Assembly (NCBI GenBank): GCA_013349735.1
Contig: DUZC01000010.1
Span: 1-20,146, forward strand
DNA length: 20,146 nt
Source of the DNA: Rhodospirillaceae bacterium
Lineage (GTDB): Bacteria > Pseudomonadota > Alphaproteobacteria > Rhodospirillales > Magnetospirillaceae
Direction: 5' to 3'
Shown here: positions 1-7,608 of the stretch, in pieces
How the letters are laid out: the number at the start of each line of letters is the position of its first letter
Position numbering within the stretch: position 1 is the first letter of the stretch
Program-made: the position numbers and the translations under genes
Notes under the pieces: model-generated
The model's input: only the letters and a program-made list of their open reading frames with translations
Database searches by the model: none
What the model was told of the DNA's origin: nothing

Positions 1-153
1 CCCCCCGTCAAAACGGGACGGAACACTCAGCTTGCCGACCAGGTCCGGGTGGTGAAGCAGAAAATCCGGATGGGTCTCGAGAAAGGCGATTACCTGTTCC
101 TCGTTCGCCGGCGAGGGGGGCAGGGAATTTGCGGTCTCGGATTTGCGAGCCAT
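1..153 (-). CDS. DUF484 family protein, N-terminal fragment
   Basis: Only the first 51 codons lie in the window; the rest continues past the left edge. The minus-strand reading begins with ATG at 153 after a good ribosome site (AAAGGTG). It reads MARKSETANS followed by a proline-rich linker, then VIAFLETHPDFLLHHPDLV, which is the N-terminal signature of the DUF484 family (helical start followed by a GAF-like domain). The molecular role of DUF484 is not established. In many alphaproteobacteria it lies next to a XerC-type recombinase gene and close to priA, which fits its divergent position here. The GAF-like part is not visible, so the call rests on the short conserved motif. Confidence 0.75.
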   Translation of the reverse strand, partial: MARKSETANSLPPSPANEEQVIAFLETHPDFLLHHPDLVGKLSVPSRFDGG

Positions 154-176
154 TGTCGCACCTTTTACTGGTTGCG

Positions 177-190
177 GATTGCCGATTGCC
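177..190. repeat. tandem 7-base direct repeat in the DUF484/priA intergenic region
   Basis: GATTGCC occurs twice head to tail at 177-183 and 184-190, followed by a third degenerate copy, ATTGACC. The copies sit in the 85-base divergent intergenic region. They could be a regulator site shared by the two genes or chance. No convincing pair of promoter boxes was found around them. Confidence 0.3.
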
Positions 191-238
191 ATTGACCTGT
201 GCTGGCGGTCAAACCATTGCATGGTTAGAGTGTAGACC

Positions 239-2467
239 ATGCTCTCACTGACTGCCAATCGCCAAGCGTTCGCCGATCTGTCCTTTCTGCCGGGGCAGAT
301 GGTTGCCGTCCTTCTGCCTTTACCTTTTGGCGGCAGCTATGACTATTTGGTCCCGGCTGGTTGGCCTGCCCTGCAAGCCGGCGACTTTGTTCGTGTGCCC
401 CTGGGGGGGCGCCAATGCGAAGGGGTGATCTGGGGGGCAGCCAGCGGCACGGTAGCCCCGGAGAAATGTCGCTTCATTGCCGAGCTTTTACCGGTGCCGC
501 GGCTTCCTGTGGTTTCGTTGCAACTGATCGCCTGGGTCGCCGCCTACACTTTGTCGCCGCCCGGCGCGGTGCTGAAAATGGCCATGAGCGTACCGGCGGC
601 CTTGGCGGGACCGCGTGTGAGCCTCCTCCTGCGGGCGGCGGCGCTAGCGCCGCCAGGCTTGCGGTTGACCGAGCCCAGACGCCGGGTTTTGGCCGAGGCC
701 CATCAGCCTGGATCGGCCTCGGATTTGGCGCGGCGGGCCTCAGTCAGTCTCTCGGTGGTGCAGGGTTTGCTTGAGGCCGGTGCCTTGGAAACCGTTGTGA
801 TGGAACGCAAAGCCGCAAATGCTGAACCCGACTGGCAGCATCCCGGCCCTGTTCTGTCGGAGGCGCAGGCGGGGGCGGCGACAGAACTGCGCCAGCGGAT
901 TGGTTCAGGCTTCTCGGTAACTTTGCTTGACGGGGTTACCGGATCCGGCAAGACCGAAGTCTATTTTGAGGCGGTGGCAGAAGCTTTGGCCAAGGGCCGT
1001 CAGGTTCTGGTGCTGTTGCCGGAAATTGCGCTTTCGGCGCAATGGTTAGAACGATTCCGCCATCGCTTTGGGGCTTTGCCCATGGCCTGGCATTCCGAGG
1101 TGAGCGACGTCGCCCGGCGGGAAGGGTGGCGCGCCGTGCTTGAGGGGCGGGCAAAAGTTGTGGTTGGCGCCCGTTCGGCCTTGTTTTTGCCTTTTGCCGA
1201 TCTCGGCCTGATCATCATCGACGAAGAGCATGATGGTTCTTACAAACAAGAAGAAGGGGTGATTTATCACGCCCGCGACATGGCGGTGGTGCGGGGGCGT
1301 TTTGGCGCCATTCCGGTGCTGTTGGCGTCCGCCACCCCTTCGTTGGAAACCAGGACGAATGTCGAAACCGGCCGTTACGCCCGGGTCCATTTGCCGGATC
1401 GTCATGGCGGGGCTCAATTGCCAGAAATTTTGCTGGTGGATCAGCGCCGGCATCCCCCGGCCAGAGCATCCTGGCTTTCGCCCCCTTTGCTGGAGGCTCT
1501 TGGTCAGACCCTGGCGTCCCGGGAGCAAGCCCTGTTGTTTCTCAATCGGCGCGGCTATGCGCCTTTGACCCTGTGCCGCAAATGCGGTCATCGCCTGCAA
1601 TGTACAAATTGTTCCACCTGGCTGGTCTTGCATCGTTCCGCTCAGGCCCACGGGCCCGGCCGTTTAGCCTGCCACCACTGTGGCCATTGGCGTCCGATGC
1701 CGGAAATCTGCCCGGACTGCCAGGCCGAAGGCTGTTTCGCCGCCTGTGGTCCGGGGGTCGAGCGACTGGCTGAGGAACTGACCAAACATTTTGCCGAGGC
1801 ACGCATAGCTGTGATGGCCAGCGATACCTTGACCGGGCCGGGGGATGCCGCCGCCCTGGTGGCGCGGATGGAAGCCCGTGACATCGATTTTCTGGTGGGT
1901 ACGCAAGTGGTGGCAAAAGGCCATCACTTCCCCTTTCTTACTTTGGTGGGCGTGGTCGATGCGGATCTCGGATTGGCCGGCGGCGATCTGCGTGCGGCCG
2001 AACGGACCTTTCAATTGTTGTCGCAGGTGGCAGGACGCGCGGGGCGCGCCCAGCATCCTGGACGGGTGATGCTGCAAACCTATCAACCCGAGGATAAGGT
2101 GATGATGGCGTTGGCATCTGGCGACGCTGCGCGTTTTTATGCTGCTGAAACGGCGGACCGGCGGATGGCCGGCATGCCGCCCTTCGGAAAATTGGCGGCT
2201 TTGGTGGTGTCTGGGGCGGATGCCGCTATGGTTGATGAGGTGGCCCGTCAATTAGCCAAGTCGGCCCCCAACTCCGGCGCGGTTCTGGTGTTTGGGCCGG
2301 CCCCGGCGCCGCTGGCTTTTTTGCGAGGCAAACACCGCCGCAGGCTTTTGCTTAAGGCTCCTCGCCAGACTTCGGTTCAATCCTTGCTGCGCACCTGGCT
2401 TCGTTTGGTAAAAGTTCCGTCGGCCGTGCGCGTTCAAGTCGATGTCGATCCTTATTCATTCCTTTGA
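239..2467 (+). CDS. priA: Primosomal protein N' (replication restart helicase PriA)
   Basis: PriA is a 3'-5' DNA helicase that recognises stalled forks and recombination intermediates and reloads the replisome. The 742-residue protein has the family's full architecture. An N-terminal 3'-DNA-binding domain (VAVLLPLPFGGSYDYLVP from about residue 22) is followed by a winged-helix region. Walker A is GSGKT at 235-239 in the context GVTGSGKTE, and a DEEH Walker B box lies at 328-331. Eight zinc-ligand cysteines occur as CxxC pairs (446/449, 455/458, 478/481, 491/494), followed by the helicase C-terminal core (LVGTQVVAKGHHFP; QVAGRAGR). The ATG at 239 has a weak ribosome site. An in-frame ATG at 299 would start directly before the conserved domain, so the start is uncertain. 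It lies 171 bases upstream of the atp operon. Confidence 0.97.
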   Translation: MLSLTANRQAFADLSFLPGQMVAVLLPLPFGGSYDYLVPAGWPALQAGDFVRVPLGGRQCEGVIWGAASGTVAPEKCRFIAELLPVPRLPVVSLQLIAWVAAYTLSPPGAVLKMAMSVPAALAGPRVSLLLRAAALAPPGLRLTEPRRRVLAEAHQPGSASDLARRASVSLSVVQGLLEAGALETVVMERKAANAEPDWQHPGPVLSEAQAGAATELRQRIGSGFSVTLLDGVTGSGKTEVYFEAVAEALAKGRQVLVLLPEIALSAQWLERFRHRFGALPMAWHSEVSDVARREGWRAVLEGRAKVVVGARSALFLPFADLGLIIIDEEHDGSYKQEEGVIYHARDMAVVRGRFGAIPVLLASATPSLETRTNVETGRYARVHLPDRHGGAQLPEILLVDQRRHPPARASWLSPPLLEALGQTLASREQALLFLNRRGYAPLTLCRKCGHRLQCTNCSTWLVLHRSAQAHGPGRLACHHCGHWRPMPEICPDCQAEGCFAACGPGVERLAEELTKHFAEARIAVMASDTLTGPGDAAALVARMEARDIDFLVGTQVVAKGHHFPFLTLVGVVDADLGLAGGDLRAAERTFQLLSQVAGRAGRAQHPGRVMLQTYQPEDKVMMALASGDAARFYAAETADRRMAGMPPFGKLAALVVSGADAAMVDEVARQLAKSAPNSGAVLVFGPAPAPLAFLRGKHRRRLLLKAPRQTSVQSLLRTWLRLVKVPSAVRVQVDVDPYSFL

Positions 2468-2546
2468 TCAGATTAGGTTCTTCGGCCCTGAGTCAGCTTG
2501 CAAGCAACTCTTTGATATGCTAACTAACCCACGCGCTCATAGGGAC

Positions 2547-2580
2547 TTGTCTCGGTTCCTGTGTGAAAAATAAATAATAT
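2547..2580 (+). promoter_or_regulatory. candidate promoter region of the atpHAGDC operon
   Basis: The 171-base gap between priA and atpH is AT-rich in its middle part. A -35-like TTGTCT (2547-2552) is followed after 18 bases by TAAATA (2571-2576), or after 22 bases by the better-matching TAATAT (2575-2580). Both spacings or matches are imperfect. A 10-base palindrome GCTTGCAAGC (2496-2505) lies upstream. No intrinsic terminator for priA is visible, so read-through from priA is possible. Confidence 0.25.
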
Positions 2581-2638
2581 CAAAGTCTTTCGCGTCGTTT
2601 TCCGGGGTTTTCAACGACCTTTCAAAAGGACAGCCCAG

Positions 2639-3193
2639 GTGTCATCTAAAGCCAATGGCGCAGTAGCCGAACGTTACTCTGCAGCGTTATTTGAGCTCGC
2701 CGAGCAAAAGTCACAGCTTGACGCCGTGGCTGCCGATCTTAAGACTCTGAAGGGAATGATCGCGTCTAGCGATGATCTTCGTCGTCTTTTGAAAAGCCCG
2801 GTGCTCGGTCGCGCCGACCAGTCAAAAGCCGTGGCGGCCCTTGGCCAGGCGGCGGCCTTTCATGATCTGGTGAAAAACTTTCTTGGCCTGCTGGCAAAAA
2901 ACCGCCGGCTATTCGCCGTGGATGCAATAATCGATGCGTTTTTAGACCGTCTGGCCGCCAAGCGTGGTGAGGTGACGGCCTTTGTCGCCTCGGCGGCTCC
3001 TTTGAACGAAACACAGGTCGGGGCCATCGCCACGGCTCTTAAAACAGCTATCGGCAGTACCATTACCTTGAACACAACGGTTGACCCCAGTCTGCTTGGC
3101 GGGCTGGTGGTGAAGGTTGGGTCACGGATGGTCGATGGATCTTTAAAGACCAAGCTGCAACATCTTAAGCTCGCAATGAAAGGGGTCGGGTGA
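2639..3193 (+). CDS. atpH: ATP synthase F1 subunit delta (OSCP)
   Basis: The delta subunit connects the top of the F1 head to the peripheral stalk of the F1Fo-ATP synthase. The 184-residue product starts with GTG at 2639 after an AAAGGA ribosome site about 8 bases upstream. It shows the family's N-terminal helical domain (AERYSAALFELAEQKSQLD) and the C-terminal signature LLGGLVVKVGSRMVDGSLKTKL. It is the first gene of the operon in the alphaproteobacterial order H-A-G-D-C. The stop codon TGA (3191-3193) shares one base with the atpA ATG, which implies translational coupling. Confidence 0.96.
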   Translation: MSSKANGAVAERYSAALFELAEQKSQLDAVAADLKTLKGMIASSDDLRRLLKSPVLGRADQSKAVAALGQAAAFHDLVKNFLGLLAKNRRLFAVDAIIDAFLDRLAAKRGEVTAFVASAAPLNETQVGAIATALKTAIGSTITLNTTVDPSLLGGLVVKVGSRMVDGSLKTKLQHLKLAMKGVG

Positions 3194-4722
3194 TGGAAAT
3201 CCGCGCCGCGGAAATCTCCGCTATCCTAAAAGAACAGATCGCACATTTTGGCACCCAGGCGGAAGTCGCCGAGGTCGGCCAGGTGCTTTCGGTCGGTGAC
3301 GGTATTGCCCGCGTCTTCGGCTTGGACAAGGTCCAGGCCGGCGAGATGGTCGAGTTTCCCGGTGGCATCAAAGGCATGGCGCTCAATCTTGAGAGCGACA
3401 ATGTCGGCGTGGTCATCTTCGGTGACGATCGCACCATCAAGGAAGGCGATATCGTCAAACGGACCGGGGCTATCGTCGAAGTGCCGGTCGGCAAGGGTCT
3501 GCTGGGTCGGGTTGTCGACGCGCTGGGAAATCCCATCGACGGCAAAGGGCCCATCGTCTCGGATCAGCGTTCCCGCGTGGACGTCAAGGCGCCGGGCATC
3601 ATTCCGCGTAAGTCGGTGCATGAACCGATGTCCACCGGACTTAAGGCGATCGACGCCCTGATCCCGGTCGGTCGCGGTCAGCGCGAATTGGTGATCGGTG
3701 ACCGCCAGACCGGTAAAACGGCTATTCTGATCGATACCATTATCAATCAGAAGCGCTTCAATCAGGGCGGCGACGAAAAGCAAAAGCTTTACTGTATCTA
3801 TGTCGCGGTCGGCCAAAAGCGTTCGACCGTGGCCCAGTTGGTCAAGACCCTGACTGACAATGGCGCCATGGAATATTCCATCATCGTTGCCGCTACGGCT
3901 TCTGAGCCGGCGCCCTTGCAGTTCCTGGCTCCTTATGCCGGCTGCGCCATGGGCGAATATTTCCGCGATAACGGCATGCATGCGCTGATTATGTATGATG
4001 ACCTGTCCAAACAGGCCGTCGCTTATCGCCAAATGTCCCTGTTGCTGCGTCGTCCGCCGGGCCGTGAAGCCTATCCGGGCGACGTCTTCTATCTCCATTC
4101 ACGTCTGCTGGAACGGGCCGCCAAGATGGGCGACGCTGCGGGTGCGGGGTCGTTGACGGCGTTGCCGGTTATTGAGACCCAGGCCAATGACGTCTCGGCC
4201 TATATTCCGACGAACGTCATTTCCATTACCGATGGCCAGATCTTCCTCGAGACCGAGTTGTTCTACAAAGGCATCCGTCCGGCGGTGAACGTCGGTCTGT
4301 CGGTGTCGCGTGTCGGCTCGGCCGCGCAAATCAAGGCGATGAAGCAGGTCTCCGGCTCGATCAAACTGGAACTGGCCCAATATCGTGAAATGGCTGCCTT
4401 TGCCCAGTTTGCCTCGGATCTCGATCCGGCGACGCAAAAGCTGCTGAATCGCGGTGCTCGCTTGACCGAACTGCTTAAACAGCCGCAGTTCCAGCCGATG
4501 CCGGTGGAAGAAGAAGTGGTCGCAATTTTCGCGGGTGTGCGCGGCTATCTCGATAAGCTGGCATTGCAGGATGTCGGTCGCTTTGAGACTTCGCTGTTGT
4601 CAGAGATGCGAGCCAAGCAGGCCGCGCTGCTGAGCACCATTGCCACTGAAAAGCAGATCTCGCCGGCCACCGAGGAAAAGCTGAAAGCCTTCCTCGACGG
4701 CTTCGCCAAGACCTTCGTCTGA
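3193..4722 (+). CDS. atpA: ATP synthase F1 subunit alpha
   Basis: The alpha subunit forms the non-catalytic nucleotide-binding sites of the F1 alpha3beta3 hexamer. The product, 509 residues from ATG 3193, has the family length. It begins MEIRAAEISAILKEQI, has the beta-barrel domain (VGDGIARVFGLD), Walker A GDRQTGKT at 169-176, and the conserved stretch RQMSLLLRRPPGREAYPGD. The ATG overlaps the atpH stop (TGATG) and is preceded by AAAGGGG. An in-frame GTG three bases earlier (3190) is possible but less likely. A 19-base gap leads to atpG. Confidence 0.98.
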   Translation: MEIRAAEISAILKEQIAHFGTQAEVAEVGQVLSVGDGIARVFGLDKVQAGEMVEFPGGIKGMALNLESDNVGVVIFGDDRTIKEGDIVKRTGAIVEVPVGKGLLGRVVDALGNPIDGKGPIVSDQRSRVDVKAPGIIPRKSVHEPMSTGLKAIDALIPVGRGQRELVIGDRQTGKTAILIDTIINQKRFNQGGDEKQKLYCIYVAVGQKRSTVAQLVKTLTDNGAMEYSIIVAATASEPAPLQFLAPYAGCAMGEYFRDNGMHALIMYDDLSKQAVAYRQMSLLLRRPPGREAYPGDVFYLHSRLLERAAKMGDAAGAGSLTALPVIETQANDVSAYIPTNVISITDGQIFLETELFYKGIRPAVNVGLSVSRVGSAAQIKAMKQVSGSIKLELAQYREMAAFAQFASDLDPATQKLLNRGARLTELLKQPQFQPMPVEEEVVAIFAGVRGYLDKLALQDVGRFETSLLSEMRAKQAALLSTIATEKQISPATEEKLKAFLDGFAKTFV

Positions 4723-4741
4723 CCCCGGGGAAGCCCGTTCG

Positions 4742-5629
4742 ATGGCTAGTCTCAAGGACCTAAGGCTGCGGATCAATAGCGTCAAATCGACGCGAAAGAT
4801 CACCTCGGCCATGAAGATGGTGGCCGCCTCGAAATTACGTCGCGCCCAAAGCGCGGCCGAGGCGGCACGGCCTTACGCCCAGCGCATGGAGCGCATGCTC
4901 GGCGCTTTGGCGGGGAGTCTGGCGGGCCAGGCGGGTGCACCGAGAATGTTGTCGGGCACCGGTTCAGAGGCGGTTCAGTTGGTGGTGGTGGTCACCTCGG
5001 ATCGCGGTCTGTGTGGTGGCTTTAACGGCAGCATCGTCCGTCAATCGCGGATCTTCGTGAATGATCTGTTGCGCCAGGGCAAGACCGTCAAGCTTCTGCT
5101 CGTCGGCAGAAAAGGGCGGGATCAGCTGAAGCGGGATTTCGGGGCGCTTTATCTGGATACCTACGAAAACATTGGAAAACGGGGCGTGTCCTTTGCTGAA
5201 GCCAATAGCATTGCGACGCGGATCAATCTGATGTTTGCCGAAAATCAGTTTGACGTCTGCACGATCATTTACAACCGTTTCAAGTCGGCCATCGCGCAGG
5301 AAGTGACGCGCCAGCAGCTGGTTCCCTTTCCGGTTCCGGCCGTGGCTGCCGATGCAAAAGCGGACAGTGCCAAGGCGCTTTATGAATATGAACCCTCGGA
5401 AGAGGCGATCCTCGACGAGCTTCTGCCCCGCAATCTTGCCATCCAGGTGTTTCGAGCCTTGTTGGAAAGCAATGCCTCGGAACAGGGGGCGCGGATGACG
5501 GCAATGGATAACGCGACCCGCAATGCGGGCGATATGATCAACAGCCTGACCATCCGGTATAACCGGACCCGCCAGGCCCAGATCACCAAGGAACTTATTG
5601 AAATCATCTCCGGCGCGGAAGCGCTGTGA
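4742..5629 (+). CDS. atpG: ATP synthase F1 subunit gamma
   Basis: Gamma is the central rotating shaft that couples proton flow in Fo to catalysis in F1. The 295-residue product opens with MASLKDLRLRINSVKSTRKITSAMKMVAASKL, the hallmark N-terminal coiled-coil helix. It has the Rossmann-like middle (VVVVTSDRGLCGGFN) and closes with MTAMDNATRNAGDMI and YNRTRQAQITKELIEIISGA, the C-terminal helix that pairs with the first in the shaft. The start is supported by GGGGAAG upstream. Residues about 198-215, a short Ala/Asp/Lys-rich stretch (VPAVAADAKADSAKAL), look like the variable surface insert seen in alphaproteobacterial gammas. Confidence 0.98.
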   Translation: MASLKDLRLRINSVKSTRKITSAMKMVAASKLRRAQSAAEAARPYAQRMERMLGALAGSLAGQAGAPRMLSGTGSEAVQLVVVVTSDRGLCGGFNGSIVRQSRIFVNDLLRQGKTVKLLLVGRKGRDQLKRDFGALYLDTYENIGKRGVSFAEANSIATRINLMFAENQFDVCTIIYNRFKSAIAQEVTRQQLVPFPVPAVAADAKADSAKALYEYEPSEEAILDELLPRNLAIQVFRALLESNASEQGARMTAMDNATRNAGDMINSLTIRYNRTRQAQITKELIEIISGAEAL

Positions 5630-5652
5630 CGGTCAAGCAGGAGCCCGGTCTC

Positions 5653-7077
5653 ATGACAAAGAAGAATGTTGGAATCGTTACCCAGGTCATGGGCGCCGTC
5701 GTCGACGTGCGCTTTGATGCCGAACTCCCTTACATCCTTTCGGCGTTGCATACCGATAACCACGGCCGCACCCTGGTGCTGGAAGTGGCGCAGCATCTCG
5801 GCGAGAATGCGGTGCGCACGGTGGCGATGGACTCCACCGAGGGTCTGGTGCGAGGCCAGGAGGTGGTGGATACCGGCGCCCCGATCGCGGTGCCGGTGGG
5901 CGCTGAAACCCTGGGACGCATCATCAATGTGATTGGCGAGCCCATCGATGAGCGTGGCCCCATCGGTACGACCAAAACCCGCCCGATCCACGCGAAGGCG
6001 CCGGAATTCGTTGAGCAGTCGACGGAAACCGAGATCCTTGTTACCGGCATTAAGGTCATCGATCTGCTGGCCCCCTACGCCAAAGGCGGTAAGATCGGCC
6101 TGTTCGGCGGTGCCGGCGTGGGCAAGACGGTGCTGATCATGGAATTGATCAACAACGTCGCCAAAGCGCATGGTGGTTATTCGGTGTTTGCCGGCGTCGG
6201 CGAGCGCACCCGTGAGGGCAATGACCTCTATCACGAAATGATTGAATCGGGCGTCATCAAACTGGACGGTCCCGGTTCGAAGGTGGCCTTGGTCTATGGC
6301 CAGATGAATGAGCCGCCGGGTGCTCGCGCCCGCGTCGGTCTGTCCGGATTGACCGTCGCCGAATATTTCCGCGACGAAGAAAATCAGGATGTGCTGTTCT
6401 TCGTTGACAATATCTTCCGCTTTACCCAGGCGGGGTCCGAGGTCTCGGCGCTGCTTGGCCGCATTCCTTCGGCGGTGGGCTATCAGCCGACCCTGGCCAC
6501 CGACATGGGAACCATGCAAGAGCGCATTACTTCGACCAAGAAGGGGTCGATCACCTCGGTGCAGGCCATTTACGTGCCTGCCGACGATTTGACCGATCCG
6601 GCGCCGGCGACCTCTTTTGCCCATTTGGACGCCACCACCGTGTTGTCGCGTCAGATTGCCGAGTTGGGCATTTATCCGGCGGTGGATCCCTTGGATTCGA
6701 CCTCGCGCGTGCTGGATCCCAAGGTTGTGGGCGAAGAACATTACAAGGTGGCCCGCGATGTGCAGCGCATTCTGCAGACCTATAAGTCTTTGCAGGACAT
6801 CATTGCCATTCTGGGCATGGACGAATTGTCCGAAGAAGACAAATTGGTGGTGGCGCGCGCCCGCAAGATCCAGCGCTTCCTGTCGCAGCCCTTCCATGTT
6901 GCCGAGGTTTTCACCGGCAGCCCTGGCAAACTGGTCTCGCTGGAAGACACCGTGAAGAGCTTCAAGGGCATCGTCGCCGGTGAATATGACCATCTTCCGG
7001 AATCAGCGTTCTACATGGTTGGTACCATCGAAGAGGCCATCGAAAAGGCCAAGAAGATGGCGGCCGAAGCGGCATAG
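5653..7077 (+). CDS. atpD: ATP synthase F1 subunit beta (catalytic)
   Basis: Beta carries the catalytic sites that make ATP. From ATG 5653 the product is 474 residues, the usual length. That start follows AGGAG by nine bases and gives MTKKNVGIVTQVMGAVVDVRF. An in-frame GTG at 5626 overlaps the atpG stop and would add nine non-conserved residues. Visible motifs are Walker A GGAGVGKT at 152-159, the catalytic GERTREGNDLY segment, the Walker B strand VLFFVDNIFRF, the ATP-synthase alpha/beta signature PAVDPLDSTS, and the DELSEED lever at 390-396 that contacts gamma. Eight bases separate its stop from atpC. Confidence 0.98.
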   Translation: MTKKNVGIVTQVMGAVVDVRFDAELPYILSALHTDNHGRTLVLEVAQHLGENAVRTVAMDSTEGLVRGQEVVDTGAPIAVPVGAETLGRIINVIGEPIDERGPIGTTKTRPIHAKAPEFVEQSTETEILVTGIKVIDLLAPYAKGGKIGLFGGAGVGKTVLIMELINNVAKAHGGYSVFAGVGERTREGNDLYHEMIESGVIKLDGPGSKVALVYGQMNEPPGARARVGLSGLTVAEYFRDEENQDVLFFVDNIFRFTQAGSEVSALLGRIPSAVGYQPTLATDMGTMQERITSTKKGSITSVQAIYVPADDLTDPAPATSFAHLDATTVLSRQIAELGIYPAVDPLDSTSRVLDPKVVGEEHYKVARDVQRILQTYKSLQDIIAILGMDELSEEDKLVVARARKIQRFLSQPFHVAEVFTGSPGKLVSLEDTVKSFKGIVAGEYDHLPESAFYMVGTIEEAIEKAKKMAAEAA

Positions 7078-7085
7078 GGTGACAC

Positions 7086-7502
7086 ATGGCTGAAACGGTC
7101 GAATTCGAGTTGGTATCGCCGGAACGGTTGGTGATTTCCGAGCCGGTGGAAATGGTGATCGTGCCGGGCGCCGAAGGTGATTTCGGTGCCCTGCCGAGGC
7201 ATGCCCCGATGATTACCGCGGTGCGGCCCGGTGTAATCGATGTCTATCAGGGGGGCAAAGTCAGCCAACGAATTTTTGTTGCCGGCGGATTTGTCGAAGT
7301 GACCGAAACGCGGGTGACCATGCTGGCCGAAGAAGCGATGAAGGTTGGCGATCTGGTGGCTGACGAAGTTGAGGCTCGGGTTAAGGCGTCGAAGGATGCC
7401 ATCGATGCGGCCGACGGCGAGGCGGCCCGTCAATTAGCGCAACGGTCGCTGGCGGTGGCGTTGGCCATGAAGGACGCCCTGATCAGCAAGAAAGCGCATT
7501 AA
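7086..7502 (+). CDS. atpC: ATP synthase F1 subunit epsilon
   Basis: Epsilon binds gamma at the foot of the central stalk and can inhibit ATP hydrolysis. The 138-residue product has the beta-sandwich N-terminal domain (VEFELVSPERLVISEPVEMVIVPGAEGDFGALPRHAPMIT) and the typical AGGFVEV strand. It ends in a helical part (residues about 90-138), the length needed for the two-helix regulatory domain. The start follows an AGGGTGA sequence. It is the last gene of the operon. No strong T-tailed terminator follows, only a small ATGCT/AGCAT hairpin at about 7562-7576. Confidence 0.96.
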   Translation: MAETVEFELVSPERLVISEPVEMVIVPGAEGDFGALPRHAPMITAVRPGVIDVYQGGKVSQRIFVAGGFVEVTETRVTMLAEEAMKVGDLVADEVEARVKASKDAIDAADGEAARQLAQRSLAVALAMKDALISKKAH

Positions 7503-7608
7503 GGCAGACTTGCCTGAATAGTCTCCAGCTTCGATCGTTGCTTGGCAGGAGGCTGTGCAGGCATGCTGGTGTAGCATCCTATTCAATGCCAAATCTTCAG
7601 GAAACGCC

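Noticed and set aside
1046..1651. 201-codon minus-strand frame inside priA
   Set aside because: It overlaps the helicase core and zinc region of priA, which are unmistakable; no motif of its own.
3226..4098. 290-codon open frame on the minus strand opposite atpA
   Set aside because: Antisense shadow of the highly conserved atpA; composition is typical of a complementary frame and no domain is recognisable.
5380..6993. 537-codon open frame on the minus strand opposite atpG/atpD
   Set aside because: It lies wholly antisense to two certain genes, is rich in His, Gly, Arg and Asn as expected from complementary codons of biased genes, and shows no family motif.
7540..7558. sigma-54-like promoter before the chemoreceptor gene (TTGGCAGG, then TGTGC)
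   Set aside because: The distance between the GG and GC elements is one base too long (11 instead of 10), and the downstream element lacks the TTGC core.
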